Shown: piece by piece, positions 23,046-33,870 of the stretch
Layout: the number at the start of each line of letters is the position of its first letter
Position numbering within the stretch: the first letter of the stretch is position 1
Assembly: GCA_958295665.1 (NCBI GenBank)
Contig: OY282559.1
Location: 246,198,764 to 246,262,763, forward strand
Length of the DNA stretch: 64,000 bases
Origin: Tipula vernalis
Lineage: Eukaryota > Arthropoda > Insecta > Diptera > Tipulidae
Direction of reading: 5' to 3'
Program-made: the position numbers and the translations under genes
The notes under the pieces: generated by a model
What the model was told of the DNA's origin: nothing
The model's database searches: none
What the model saw: only the letters and a program-made list of their open reading frames with translations

Positions 23046-23369
23046 TTATATAAATACTCGTACATCATACGAGTTGCCAATATAAGCATAATCTTCCACA
23101 ATATTAATCGAATTTGTACTTGATTTAATATGTAACATTTCCAAAATCGATCTTTTCCTAAAATTGGTTTGTTTATCAAGAATTTTGACGTTATCTAAAT
23201 TGATTGAATGATTTGAATTTTTCAGGTACCTTGTAAGTGTGCTGATATTTGAATTAAGATCTTTGTTGGTGTCATACTCGTATCTGTGTTGATAAATTCT
23301 TATTTCCAAAAATTGTTTTGTCTGTCCAGTATACGTAGCGTTGCAACTATAACGAACTTGGTAAACCAC
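23046..23369 (-). pseudogene. PLE GIY-YIG endonuclease domain
   Basis: A 107-codon open frame starting MVYQVRYSCNATYTGQT. This aligns to the GIY-YIG start in PLEs (VYxVxCxxCxxxYIGQT), followed by FLEIRIYQHRYEYD with the conserved Arg and the H-containing helix. The domain nicks target DNA for PLE integration. It lies 3' of the reverse transcriptase in element sense, separated by a frameshifted stretch (23370-23696). Confidence 0.85.
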
Positions 23370-23696
23370 ATTTGATTGTTTTTTTTAAAGGTACCTTGTC
23401 TTTAATTTTGGAAAAAATGTTTCCATTTAGACTTGTGGCTGCACATCAATTTTGAAATTATAATTTTGGAACAGACGTTTTATTTTTTCATAAAGGTATT
23501 TTATATATGGAATGGCCAAAAAGTTTGAGATTTCATTTTCTGGTCTAGATATCGTATTTCTATGAAAATTTCTTGTTTTTCAAATTACATTTTTTTATTA
23601 ATTTTTCGGGATATTGGTTAAGCACTAATGTATCTTTTAGAATTTTTAAATTTTGTTTGTGAAATTTAGTATCGGAAAGCTTTATAATTTTTTGGG

Positions 23697-24272
23697 TTAA
23701 AATTTGTATAGTGTAATTTTATAAGTGATGGGGAGCCAAGAATGAAAATTTATATATCTGCCTGACCAGGTATCTTTATGATACCAATTACAAGAAATTT
23801 TGCCATTTGGTTCGTAAATTAACAAAATGTTCAAAAAAGCAATTTTATTATCCACTTCTTTTTCTAAAGTAAATTTTATTCTATTATTTGCTGAATTAAA
23901 CGCTTCTAAAAAATAATCGGTTTTATCTAACGGTACCACAGTAATTATGTCGTCCACATATCTAAAGTAGAATAAAGGTTGAAAGTCTAAAGAGCCTAAC
24001 ACTGAATTTTCTAAATTTTCCATTACTAAATTTGCTAATATGGGACTTATGGGAGAACCCATAGGGGAGCCAAAAGTTTGTTTATAAATTTTATTATCAA
24101 ATGAAAATTCTGAATTGTTTAAAACGATATCTAAAGCAGTAAAAAATTGAATTTTTGTTAATTTAGATTTAGAATTTTTCTTTATATTTCTCCAATTTTG
24201 ACTGATAATATTTCGTACAATTTGGCTATCAACATTTGTAAATAAAGATTTACCATCTAAAGAAATTAGCAT
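23697..24272 (-). pseudogene. PLE reverse transcriptase core
   Basis: A 191-codon open frame. MLISLDGKSLFTNV (fingers and first catalytic Asp, usually SLDVxSLFTN), QTFGSPMGSPISPILANLVM (the PLE signature xFGxPMGSPLSPxLAxLxME), and FRYVDDIITVV (catalytic YVDD intact) appear in order, followed by the thumb region. Upstream in other frames (24700-24280) lie SDKGNVTVLTLRTDYTEKM and RPITSSINSPTYSLS, the preceding PLE blocks. The core is the best preserved part of the element. Confidence 0.9.
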
Positions 24273-24706
24273 CTAATTTGGCGGGATCGTAAAGTTATTA
24301 ATTTTGTTTTTGAAATCTTCAGAATTTAGAATAAATGAATTTGTTTTTCCTAAACTTGGTTTAATATAGGCAATATTATGATGATAACGAGTATGTCGGG
24401 CTATTTATCGAACTTGTAATTGGTCTGTATGGTACATTGAGCTGGAGTAAGTCATGGAGTAAGTCATACATTTTTTCCGTGTAGTCCGTCCGTAATGTCA
24501 AAACCGTTACGTTTCCTTTGTCTGATTTTGTCACTAAAATGTCAAATTTTGAATGTTTATGCTGTTTTTGTAATTTGTCAAAATATTTATAAAATTGTTT
24601 CGAATATGAATACGATCGTTGTCTTCTAAATTAAAAATGGCACTTTTAACGTCTGAAATAATTTTGAAAAAAGGCACCGCAGTACCAATGGTAGGTGGGC
24701 AAAAAG

Positions 24707-26625
24707 AGGCATGTGAAGTTAGCCCAGGATTTTATCCCAGAAAATAAAAAAATTTAATCAGGCAATACTAATAAAATTATGCACCATATGCTCATGTGTG
24801 AAGTTATCCCAGCCCAGGATTTTATTGTATTTAATAAAAATAAATATAATTTCATTAAAATAAAATCAATGAAAAACAAAGAAAATTGATTATAAAATAT
24901 TTTAGTTATGTACTTCTATAAACCAAATTGGTTTAAAAAAAAATTCATAATTACCAGTATTAAAAATAAATGACAGTATTTTCATTTTTTATTATGCTGT
25001 GCCACAACTAAAAATCTCTCGGATTGGGGCTATATAGTTTTACAATGGGCATAAAAGGGGCTAAATATTATACTATTTTCACGATGATCGGTATGTTGCA
25101 AGTGGCCGAGAGATTTTTAGTTTTGGCACAGCATAATAAAAACTCATTAAAACTGTGTAAATGCTATTGAGTTGTAAGACAAAGGCAATATTTCGGCCAC
25201 TTGCAACATACCGATCATCGTGAAAATAGTATAATATTTAGCCCCTTGTATGCCCATTGTAAAACTATATAGCCCCAATCCGAGAGATTTTTAGTTTTGG
25301 CACAGCATAATAAAAACTCATTAAAACTGGGTAAATGCTATTGAGTTGTAAGACCAATATTTCGCCCACTTGCAACATACCGATCATCGTGAAAATAGTA
25401 TAATATTTAGCCCCTTGTATGCCCATTGTAAAACTATATAGCCCCAATCCGAGAGATTTTTAGTTTTGGCACAGCATAATAAAAACTCATTAAAACTGGG
25501 TAAATGCTATTGAGTTGTAAGACAAAGGCAATATTTCGCCCACTTGCAACATACCGATCATCGTGAAAATAGTATAATATTTAGCCCCTTGTATGCCCAT
25601 TGTAAAACTATATAGCCCCAATCCGAGAGATTTTTAGTTTTGGCACAGCATAATAAAAACTCATTAAAACTGGGTAAATGCTATTGAGTTGTAAGACAAA
25701 GGCAATATTTCGCCCACTTGCAACATACCGATCATCGTGAAAATAGTATAATATTTAGCCCCTTTTATGCCCATTGTAAAACTATATAGCCCCAATCCGA
25801 GAGATTTTTAGTTTTGGCACAGCATAATAAAAACTCATTAAAACTGTGTAAATGCTATTGAGTTGTAAGACAAAGGCAATATTTCGGCCACTTGCAACAT
25901 ACCGATCATCGTGAAAATAGTATAATATTTAGCCCCTTGTATGCTTATTGTAAAACTATATAGCCCCAATCCGAGAGATTTTTAGTTTTAGCACAGCATA
26001 ATAAAAACTCATTAAAACTGGGTAAATGCTATTGAGTTGTAAGACCAATATTTCGCCCACTTGCAACATACCGATCATCGTGAAAATAGTATAATATTTA
26101 GCCCCTTGTATGCCCATTGTAAAACTATATAGCCCCAATCCGAGAGATTTTTAGTTTTGGCACAGCATAATAAAAACTCATTAAAACTGGGTAAATGCTA
26201 TTGAGTTGTAAGACCAATATTTCGCCCACTTGCAACATACCGATCATCGTGAAAATAGTATAATATTTAGCCCCTTTTATGCCCATTGTAAAACTATATA
26301 GCCCCAATCCGAGAGATTTTTAGTTGTGGCACAGCATAATATAAAATGAAAATACTGTCATTTATTTTTAATACTGGTAATTATGAATTTTTTTTTAAAC
26401 CAATTTGGTTTATAGAAGTACATAACTAAAATATTTTATAATCAATTTTCTTTGTTTTTCATTGATTTTATTTTAATGAAATTATATTTATTTTTATTAA
26501 ATACAATAAAATCCTGGGCTGGGATAACTTCACACATGAGCATATGGTGCATAATTTTATTAGTATTGCCTGATTAAATTTTTTTTATTTTCTGGGATAA
26601 AATCCTGGGCTAACTTCACATGCCT
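24707..26625. mobile_element. Foldback-like element with tandem core
   Basis: A 1.9-kb unit with nearly perfect inverted arms of about 400 bp (24707 to about 25108, and about 26225 to 26625). The outermost bases are AGGCATGTGAAGTTAGCCC. The nine bases GGCAAAAAG directly flank it on both sides (24698-24706 and 26626-26634), a 9-bp target duplication. The centre is a 169/174-bp tandem array. The PLE reading continues on both sides of it (GKYFLP at 26640, TIGTAVPFFKI at 24690). There is no open frame of its own; the 60-codon frames in the array are repeat artefacts. Long arms, an internal tandem array and a 9-bp duplication fit the foldback group. Confidence 0.9.
25110..26310. repeat. 169/174-bp tandem array inside the foldback element
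   Basis: The anchor AGCCCCAATCCGAGAGATT occurs at about 25271, 25440, 25614, 25788, 25962, 26131 and 26300, giving periods of 169, 174, 174, 174, 169 and 169 bp. The two lengths differ by a short insertion next to AAGGCAATATTTCG. Units are nearly identical. The repeat unit also forms the inner end of both inverted arms. Confidence 0.95.
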
Positions 26626-27439
26626 GGCAAAAAGTATTTCCTAAACTTAATACGAATTTTACATGTGTAGGTAGATCGATGTTGGAAATATTGACTAGCC
26701 ATTTATCACTATGTAGTACAAAATAAACCGTTTATCAGTTCATTTAAATTTTCTCGCATAATCTTATCAAATTTTGGTTTTTTGTCTCACCTTAATTTTA
26801 TCGAAATGGTAATTGAACGTTGAAACTGCTCTACGATGAAATTCTTCAAAAATATTGCTGGGTAGACCATCTTGAAGAGCACAGCTTAGTGACATCAGAT
26901 TCGATTTCGCGAATCGTCAACCGTTGGAAGACTTCTTTATTTGTGTTGAAAATAAATGGTTCTTTAACTTCCGGGTTTTTGAAAAAACTTTTTTTTTTCG
27001 ACACTTTAGCAGAAAATGTTGTTCATTTATCTACTTTGCACGTTGAAAATTTTCATACATGAACGATTTCATGTTCTTCGTGATTTCATTTCCATATTCT
27101 TCATTTATATAACTGAAGAAACTTTAATTTTGGTTATCGTTTGTCTCCATTTTTCAACCAGGAGATATTTATAAATTATTTGTATTTATAATGAGCCAAT
27201 TCTTTATATTTAAACAAATAATTTTTTTGGTATAGGAAAAGATAAAGAGCCCTATACCAAAAAAATAATTTGTTTAAATATAAAGATTGCCTCATTATAA
27301 ATAAAAATAATTTATAAATTTAATTCCCTGAAATATTTTAATGTAATGGAAAATTGTAGCGTTAACTAAATGCATGATTTTCTTGAAGGATCTGCCGGCA
27401 TTGCAATTAAGTATCTTTTAGAATTTCTTTATCAGAGTA

Positions 27440-28016
27440 TCTAATAACGCTTCAAGTTATAAACGAAATAATTTCCTTCTTCGACTTCGAATGTTACACA
27501 ACAAACAGAAACCATCAGCCATAAACTTAAATAAAAGCAATTTGGGGCAATATTCCATTCAGATGTTGTGCCTAATGGCACATTTCCCGTTTTTATTTGG
27601 ACACCTTTATAAAGAACAACATGACAAACAGTGGTCACTAATAACTACGATGCTTTAAATTTTTAATGTAATTCTCGCTCAAAAAGTGTCACTAGGAGAT
27701 ATGTTATGACTCGAGGAAAATTTTGAATCGCATTTATCTTGCATTATTAAACAAGCTGACTCCCAAGCAACATTTATTAACACATTACCCTACTGTTATT
27801 AAAAAAATGGGGCCTTTAATTAATTTATGGGATATGCTTTACAAAATTATGTCGCAAAACAACACACCAACCAAACAACTGAACTACTGTATCTTCCACA
27901 CGAAGAGACAACAAATGACAATACAAAATAAAATTAAAAAATTAGTCTGCTCTCAAATTTCAACACGACGACATGCCGACCACAACCGCGCGGTAAACAA
28001 AAAAATGGTGATGTAA
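27440..28016 (+). pseudogene. C2H2 TE-like gene, piece 3: C-terminal domain
   Basis: After broken patches (SLSEYLITLQVINEIISFF at about 27440) a 97-codon frame (27723-28016) reads NKLTPKQHLLTHYPTVIKK followed by MGPLINLWDM. This matches the LKPKxHFLxHYPxIMxxxGPLxxLWxMRxE block found near the C-terminus of the same protein group as pieces 1 and 2. It resumes directly after the PLE. Together the three pieces suggest one TE-like gene of about 2.5 kb before insertions. Confidence 0.65.
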
Positions 28017-28283
28017 AAAACATAAATTAAATTATGTAATTTTATGTTAAAATAAAATAAAAATTAATTAATTAAAATAATAAAATTTAATAAATATATA
28101 AAATAAATTAAATCGTGATGAAGTTAAAATTTATTTTATGCTCGCTATGGTTTCATATAGCAGCTTAAAGTACAAACAAAGCTTTGAAAAAAATATTCGA
28201 GAAAAGATAATAAACCGTATATTTTAAAACATTATATTTCTACATTTTTGAACTGATTTTACAGATTTTATAGTAATAGATAT

Positions 28284-28512
28284 TGGGTGCGTCCGAAATG
28301 GAAAATGTGCATTGGGCGAAGACACATTTAAAAAACTGCATACGATGTAGTTTTTATGTGCATTTTTAATGCATCTGTTTGATGTCAATTTACATTTTGT
28401 TTAACCATATTTATCGATTTAATTATTTAGTTTGGTCCAATTTTAATTAATTTAATGATTTTTATGAAATTTTAAAAAATGTGCATTTAAATTCGCATTT
28501 CGGACACACCCA
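28284..28512. mobile_element. Short TIR element (MITE-like), 229 bp
   Basis: Starts TGGGTGCGTCCGAAATG and ends CATTTCGGACACACCCA, an imperfect 17-bp terminal inverted repeat. AATGTGCA recurs inside each end. No coding capacity. The superfamily is not clear and the flanking bases do not show a clean target duplication. Confidence 0.75.
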
Positions 28513-28519
28513 ATGGGTA

Positions 28520-28845
28520 TTGAAATTTTACTAGTACACATACTATATATGTACTATATTATCTAGTTTAAGTTAATAAAAAATTATGTAAAAACTTGTA
28601 ATGAATAAAGATTTGCAGTGCAAAATATTAGAAAAATAAACAAATGAATTTCAAAACAAATGTGTATTTTAATTAACTTAATGCAAATGTGAATTTAATT
28701 CTAACAAAATGAACATTTTAATTTATATGCAATAATGTATCTATATATTTCTAATGTAGCCAAGAATTGGACTGAAATTCAAACTTGAACTAAATTCTAA
28801 TGCAACCAAAATTTAATTTACAACTCACAAGTACTTACAATTTTT
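28520..28845. other. AT-rich spacer, nothing recognised
   Basis: Low-complexity AT-rich sequence with no motif. Confidence 0.5.
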
Positions 28846-29280
28846 AATTTTTATGATTTTAATATGTTCCGAAGATTGTAAGAGGATTCAATCCAGTTTC
28901 GAACTGATGAGCTTATGATTATGAAAAAATCAATCTTCTTATCAGGCCGCCGCGACTGGACTGATTATACCACAATATACATTCTATATAGTATACAGAA
29001 TGTACTGTGCGTTATGGTACTAGAGAATCATACTAATACAGATAAATTCTCTTACAATTTTTCTTTTTCACGACATTCACACAGATCTATTTCTGTGTAA
29101 GCTAATTTTACTTTTTCAATTTTTTTGAATATTAATTAATTCATGTAATTTCTGTGTTTTTATTAATACGTAGAAGTATATTAGTACTATTTACGAACGA
29201 TCATTCAACGAAACCGACTAATGACAGAATTCTATTTATTGAATTTTTAATTTTTATGATTTTTATATGTTCCTTACTTA
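28846..29280 (+). repeat. Interspersed repeat family R-A, copy 3
   Basis: The 28878-29050 part matches 2180-2330 in inverted orientation. The 29160-29275 part matches 16795-16920. The motif TTTTTAATTTTTATGATTTT with ATATGTTCC occurs near both ends (28840-28870 and 29250-29275), so this copy may carry terminal direct repeats. Confidence 0.65.
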
Positions 29281-30004
29281 CAACTCACAAGTATAATACA
29301 AGTTACAATTCACAAGTACTTCCAAGTAGCAAATTTTTACCATTGGAAGACGGCTATTCTAAACTTTAATCTGATCCGAATGATTATGCACCAAGAAATG
29401 CGACTTTTCTCTCTTCCCTAAATTTCGAATTTTGTCTTGATGTCGTGCCAACATTATTTGGTCACGAAACATTCTTTGATGCTATAAAATAAGGCCTAAG
29501 GTAAAGACAAAACAAAAATTAGGGCTTTAAATCGCAATCAAAATTTATTAGCTTCGAAATATTTTTCGGCCATTTTTTCACTTTTATAAACGATATATTC
29601 AAATATACTGCCAAGTATTTGTGAGTAAATGATGTGAACGCGAATTTTTGTGACAGTAGTAAAACATAAATTCAATGTGAATAAAATTGCTAGATTTTGA
29701 CAACACATAGAACACAATTATTTTGGTTTTCTCACTTCCTTAATGTAAAATTTATTTTTATTTGAAATTGAAATTACGATCATTTCGGAAGTTACTCTTT
29801 TATCAAAGTTCTAACAAACACTCTTGGAATCATTTAGTTTCTGTCGATTTGAAGATTATTTTAAAAATCCGCGTAAAGTTATCAAATGACCTACAACTGA
29901 AAACATTTAAAAATGTGATTCTCTTTATTAGGTTGGGGAAAAAGTATTGAGAGATTTTTTGTCATTTTTTGATTAAATTTTTCGTTTATTTAAATGAATT
30001 TTAT

Positions 30005-30263
30005 TTAAGTACATATATACTGGCCATATTTATCTATCACCTTTTGCCATTTGTCGGGAAGCTTCATGTGTCCATTGGTGTAGAACTTCTGAAAACTGTC
30101 GGCGAAAAACTTGGCCAAGTGATTTTCACAGTCTTTTTTTAATGCCAACTTTGGATTATCAAGGCAGTTTTGCGGATATCGAAACAAATGGTATTCAGAG
30201 GGTGCAAGGTCCGGCCTATACGGTGTATGCATCAAATTTATGCGTTACTAAGCGAAGTATGTG
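30005..30263 (-). pseudogene. Mariner transposase C-terminal piece
   Basis: The open frame from 30235 reads HTPYRPDLAPSEYHLFRYPQ, matching the mariner block YSPDLAPSDYHLF. It ends in KLPDKWQKVIDKYGQYI, the usual C-terminus. By alignment with Mos1 the third catalytic Asp is the D of PSDYH, which here is Glu (PSEYH). The piece joins in sense to the upstream half at 35541 across the hAT. Confidence 0.88.
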
Positions 30264-30782
30264 AGCCAAACCAGCGCCGGCTCCAGACATTTGAGCGCCC
30301 TGGGCGAAAATTGTTGGAGCGCCCCTGTTATTATTTTTTTTAATTGATAAAAAAATGATTTATGAAATTGGGAGTTTGGTAAGAAAATTAGAATTCAAAT
30401 TTAGAGCAAGTTGAAATCCGACATTTTATTGGAACTATGTAGTTTTAAAACGGCATAGGCTGAAAAGAGGGAAAACCTAATGTAAGGATGTTAAGGTAGG
30501 GAATTGGTTAGAAACAAATTAGATCAATTTGAGATTAATAGTAGACACTATAATTTTATTTTGCTGCTTTTAGTTAATAATAATATGTAAGGGCAATAAT
30601 AAGAGTCAAATATTATAGTAATTCATAAATATTTTATTTAATAAAAATATTCGTAAGGAATAATTGTATTTATTCATATTAATATATTTTATTGTATTTA
30701 TATGTAAAGGTTTTTGTTTGCATCAAGAATATATTATGTTAATATTAAATTATTATTGACAGTCATTAAACACAGTTTTCTT

Positions 30783-32833
30783 TTAAAAATTTACTTTTCG
30801 CGTTTTCTTGCTTGCGAAAGATTTTAGTACTTCGGAGAAATCGATACTTTGGGCTACATCATTTTCAATTGAAAAAATTGCTAATGAACTCAACTTTTCT
30901 TGCGACATAGTTGATCTCAAATATGTTTTAATTAATTTTAATTTTGAAAAGCTTCTTTCACCACTGGCAACCGTGATTGGGGACGGATCATCAAGAAGTT
31001 CGACAAATTTTTTAATACTGATGAGTTCATCACATAAAATAGCCCCTTCAATATCGGAAGTCTCACCAACTGTTAAAACCAACTGAAGATCGCTATAGTG
31101 CTTTTCAAGTTCTTCGCGTTTTGGCAGATTTTTAAGATCGTAGAGGAATCCCCAGGTTTCGGCATGCTGGTTAATTAGTTCAAATCTTTCTTGAATCGAC
31201 ATCATTACGGTATAAAGCAATATATTGAAAAATTCTATTTCAAATTGTTTTTTAGGCATTAAAGTATGCTCATCTCTACCCTCATAATTAAATTGCCGTT
31301 TTACGTATCTTATTCATTTTGTTGATTGAAAGTCAGTTTCAACATCAAGGAGTCCGGCAAGTTCTTTGGCGACTAAAATAGCTTTCTCAAAACCGGTTTG
31401 TTTGTAATCTTTGAAAAGATTAATACATCCTTTGATTAAATCCGCGGTTTTGCTGACATCAATATTTTGACCCTGCATAGATTTACTGACAATATTGATG
31501 TGAAACAAAACGTCATACCAAATGATCAACGACACAAGAAAATTAAAGTCCTTTAATTGTCGAGCTAAATTAAACGCTTCGTGCGTTATTTCTGTATCGT
31601 GCCTCTCTTCCTTCTCACCAAGTTTGACAAGTGCATCGTGAACATCTCCAATTTGGTAACGAACAGCCTTAACCTTAGAAATTTTTGCTTCCCAACTTGT
31701 GTCGCTAAGTCTTTTTAATGTCAATGATTTGACATGATCGGTTAATATTTGCCAACGATTAACAGACGCGGCGAACAATGAATAAAATCTTCCTAATATT
31801 CCAAATAATGACAAGGATTTTAAAGACGATTTAGCTGCATCGCACAGCACCAGGTTTAAGTTGTGGCACCCACAGGTTATGAAAAATGCCAATGGATTTT
31901 GATCCAAAATTCTTTTTTGAACTCCACTGTGTTTGCCTTTCATATTTGCGCCATTGTCGTATCCTTGACCTCGGCAGTACTTCAATTCGATTTTATTTTT
32001 TCCCAACAAATTTAAAATCGTATTGGATAAACCTTCACCGCTAGCATCAGATGACGCCGTAAAACCTAAAAAATTCTCACAAATCTCGACTTTATCATTT
32101 GATAAATCAACAAATCTTATAGTCAGAGATAATTCCTCTATATGACTGATATCCGGAGTACAGTCAGCAATGATGGAAAAATACTTTGCATTTTGAATGC
32201 ATGAAATTATTTTTTGAGTGACGTTTTCCGCCATCAATTCAATTATTTCGTTTAAAATATTTTTTCCACAATAATGAACAGATAACTCGTTTTTTAGGAT
32301 TCGACGAACGTGTTCCTGCATAACGGGGTCAAATTTAGCAAGTAATTCAATTAGGCCTAAATATTTTCCGTTATTCTTGGTACTTATCAGAAGAACCGCG
32401 GAATGCCATATTATTTTGCGCAAGATATAGAATGATACTCATCAAACTATTGAAAACATTTTTCCAGCGTTCTGTTTCCTTTTGAATTATAAGTTGTTAT
32501 TGAACACATTCGAATTATGCATTTCATAAATCTCAACACTATTGTTTGTTCGCCTTCGGCTAATGAACTAACTAAGTTTGATGGCAATTCTTGTGTAGGC
32601 TTGGGTATAGTTGCTGTGAAGTATTTTTTAATATCTAGACATTTTATTTTATTTTCCTGAATATAAACATCTTTCGCAGCCCGTTTTTTCCGACATTCGG
32701 CACCTGATAGTTTGAGTTTCTTTACATTTTTCGAAGCTGTATTTAAATCTGGAATAAGCATACTACACATAAACCAAGGGAACTGATATACGAGTTTGTA
32801 AATAAGAAATGGCATGTAAATACGTATGTACAA
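30783..32833 (-). pseudogene. hAT transposase (ZBED/DUF4371-like), nearly intact
   Basis: The N-terminal frame (32833-32447) has KLKLSGAECRKKRAAKD, usual before the finger region. Part of that region seems missing, and a frameshift lies near 32430. The next frame (32423-31314) reads GLIELLAKFDPVMQEHVRRI, ADCTPDISHIEELSLTIRFV (catalytic region), GQGYDNGANMKGKHSGVQ and CGCHNLNLVLCDAA. One in-frame TGA at about 31310 separates it from the last part (31259-30783), which has ASGERSFSKLKLIKTYLRS, the hAT dimerisation region. The stop and the frameshift are the only breaks I see. Confidence 0.92.
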
Positions 32834-33402
32834 TGTACGTACAAATATTTGCGTTAAACCGATTGTACATACCTTGCGACATTATTTTTCGTAGACCACT
32901 GTGGTATTACAAATAATCCTACAATTTTTTTCGTTCAACACAGACAATAGTAGCCTAATTTATGTGCATACATTTTGATTTACTTTTAAAAAATCTGTTA
33001 CCAAAATTGTATCTGTTCGGGTATTACAAAAATAAATAAATTTCAGTTGAAATTTGACAACTATAAAAATGAATACACAAGCCAGTCTTGTGAGTTTTAT
33101 TTATTCTTAATTCTTATTATTTATTGGGGGATCCCCAATGTTTTTTATTTTATTCCTTATTTCCTTATCGAAAGCCGAATTGTTTTTAACTTCACGCTAA
33201 TTATGATTGTGTCACGATTTAACTGAACTTATGTTTTGTAGTAACTTTAAATTCAGCCCGCACAATTATTAATGTCGGTACACTTTCCCAGTGAAATTGA
33301 TTATTTGCTAAATGTTTAATTGGCTTTATTTAACCGAAAAAATCACATGTGACACTGCTATAAACATTGACAGAGAATTGCATTAAACTTAAACGTGAAA
33401 CT

Positions 33403-33866
33403 AAAACCAACAAAAATGTTTATACGTAAATGTATAAACATTTTTGTTGGTTTTCGTGGAACATAAAAAAAACTCCAGAGAAAAAGTATTACAAAATTAA
33501 TATGCAGCATGTAACAAACAACTAAATATTAATAAATACTATACCCACAGCAACACAATCCAAAGATTTTTGTTTTTATTTGCTTTTTTTGGAAAATACT
33601 AATATTGTGAGAAGATGAGATGACAATATGACATGATACAAAAATGCTTTTACCAACACCAACAAAAATGTCTATACAAGCCAAACAGTACAAACACTTA
33701 AGATATAAAAAAGTACGTTAAGGCTTAGTATTAGTGATGCATATAAATAAATCAGAAAGTATATATACACAAAACAAATAAGTATAGGTGATAGATTCAT
33801 AATAAATATAGTGTCAAATCCAACAAAAATGTTTATACATAATATATGTATAAACATTTTTGTTGG
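33403..33866. repeat. Palindromic repeat cluster inside the hAT
   Basis: A 23-bp-arm palindrome lies at 33403-33454 (spacer 33426-33431) and a 21-bp-arm palindrome at 33820-33866 (spacer 33841-33845). Both are built on CCAACAAAAATGTTTATAC. A single half-copy is at 33659-33678 with two changes. Sequence after the first palindrome (GTTGGTTTTCGTGGAACATAAA) resembles that after the LINE (35144-35170). This suggests the cluster is a small element or a local duplication that the LINE later entered. Confidence 0.85.
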
Positions 33867-33870
33867 TTTT

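Larger units (their letters stand above)
22750..27280 (-). mobile_element. Penelope-like element (PLE), decayed
   Basis: The minus strand carries an N-terminal region (about 27060-26630), a reverse transcriptase (24272-23697) and a GIY-YIG endonuclease (23369-23046), the order of endonuclease-bearing PLEs. A near-identical terminal motif, AATTATTTTTTTGGTATAGG, occurs at about 22757. It recurs as a hairpin at 27214-27280, as expected of PLE terminal repeats. The element interrupts the C2H2 TE-like gene (pieces 2 and 3) and is itself interrupted by the foldback element at 24707-26625. Confidence 0.85.

Noticed and set aside
25265..26307. Repeated 60-codon minus-strand frames starting MGLYSFTMGI
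   Set aside because: They recur only because the 169/174-bp units recur; the frame is not kept between units.
25110..26310. CRISPR-like array
   Set aside because: Whole units are repeated with no unique spacers, and the context is an insect transposon.
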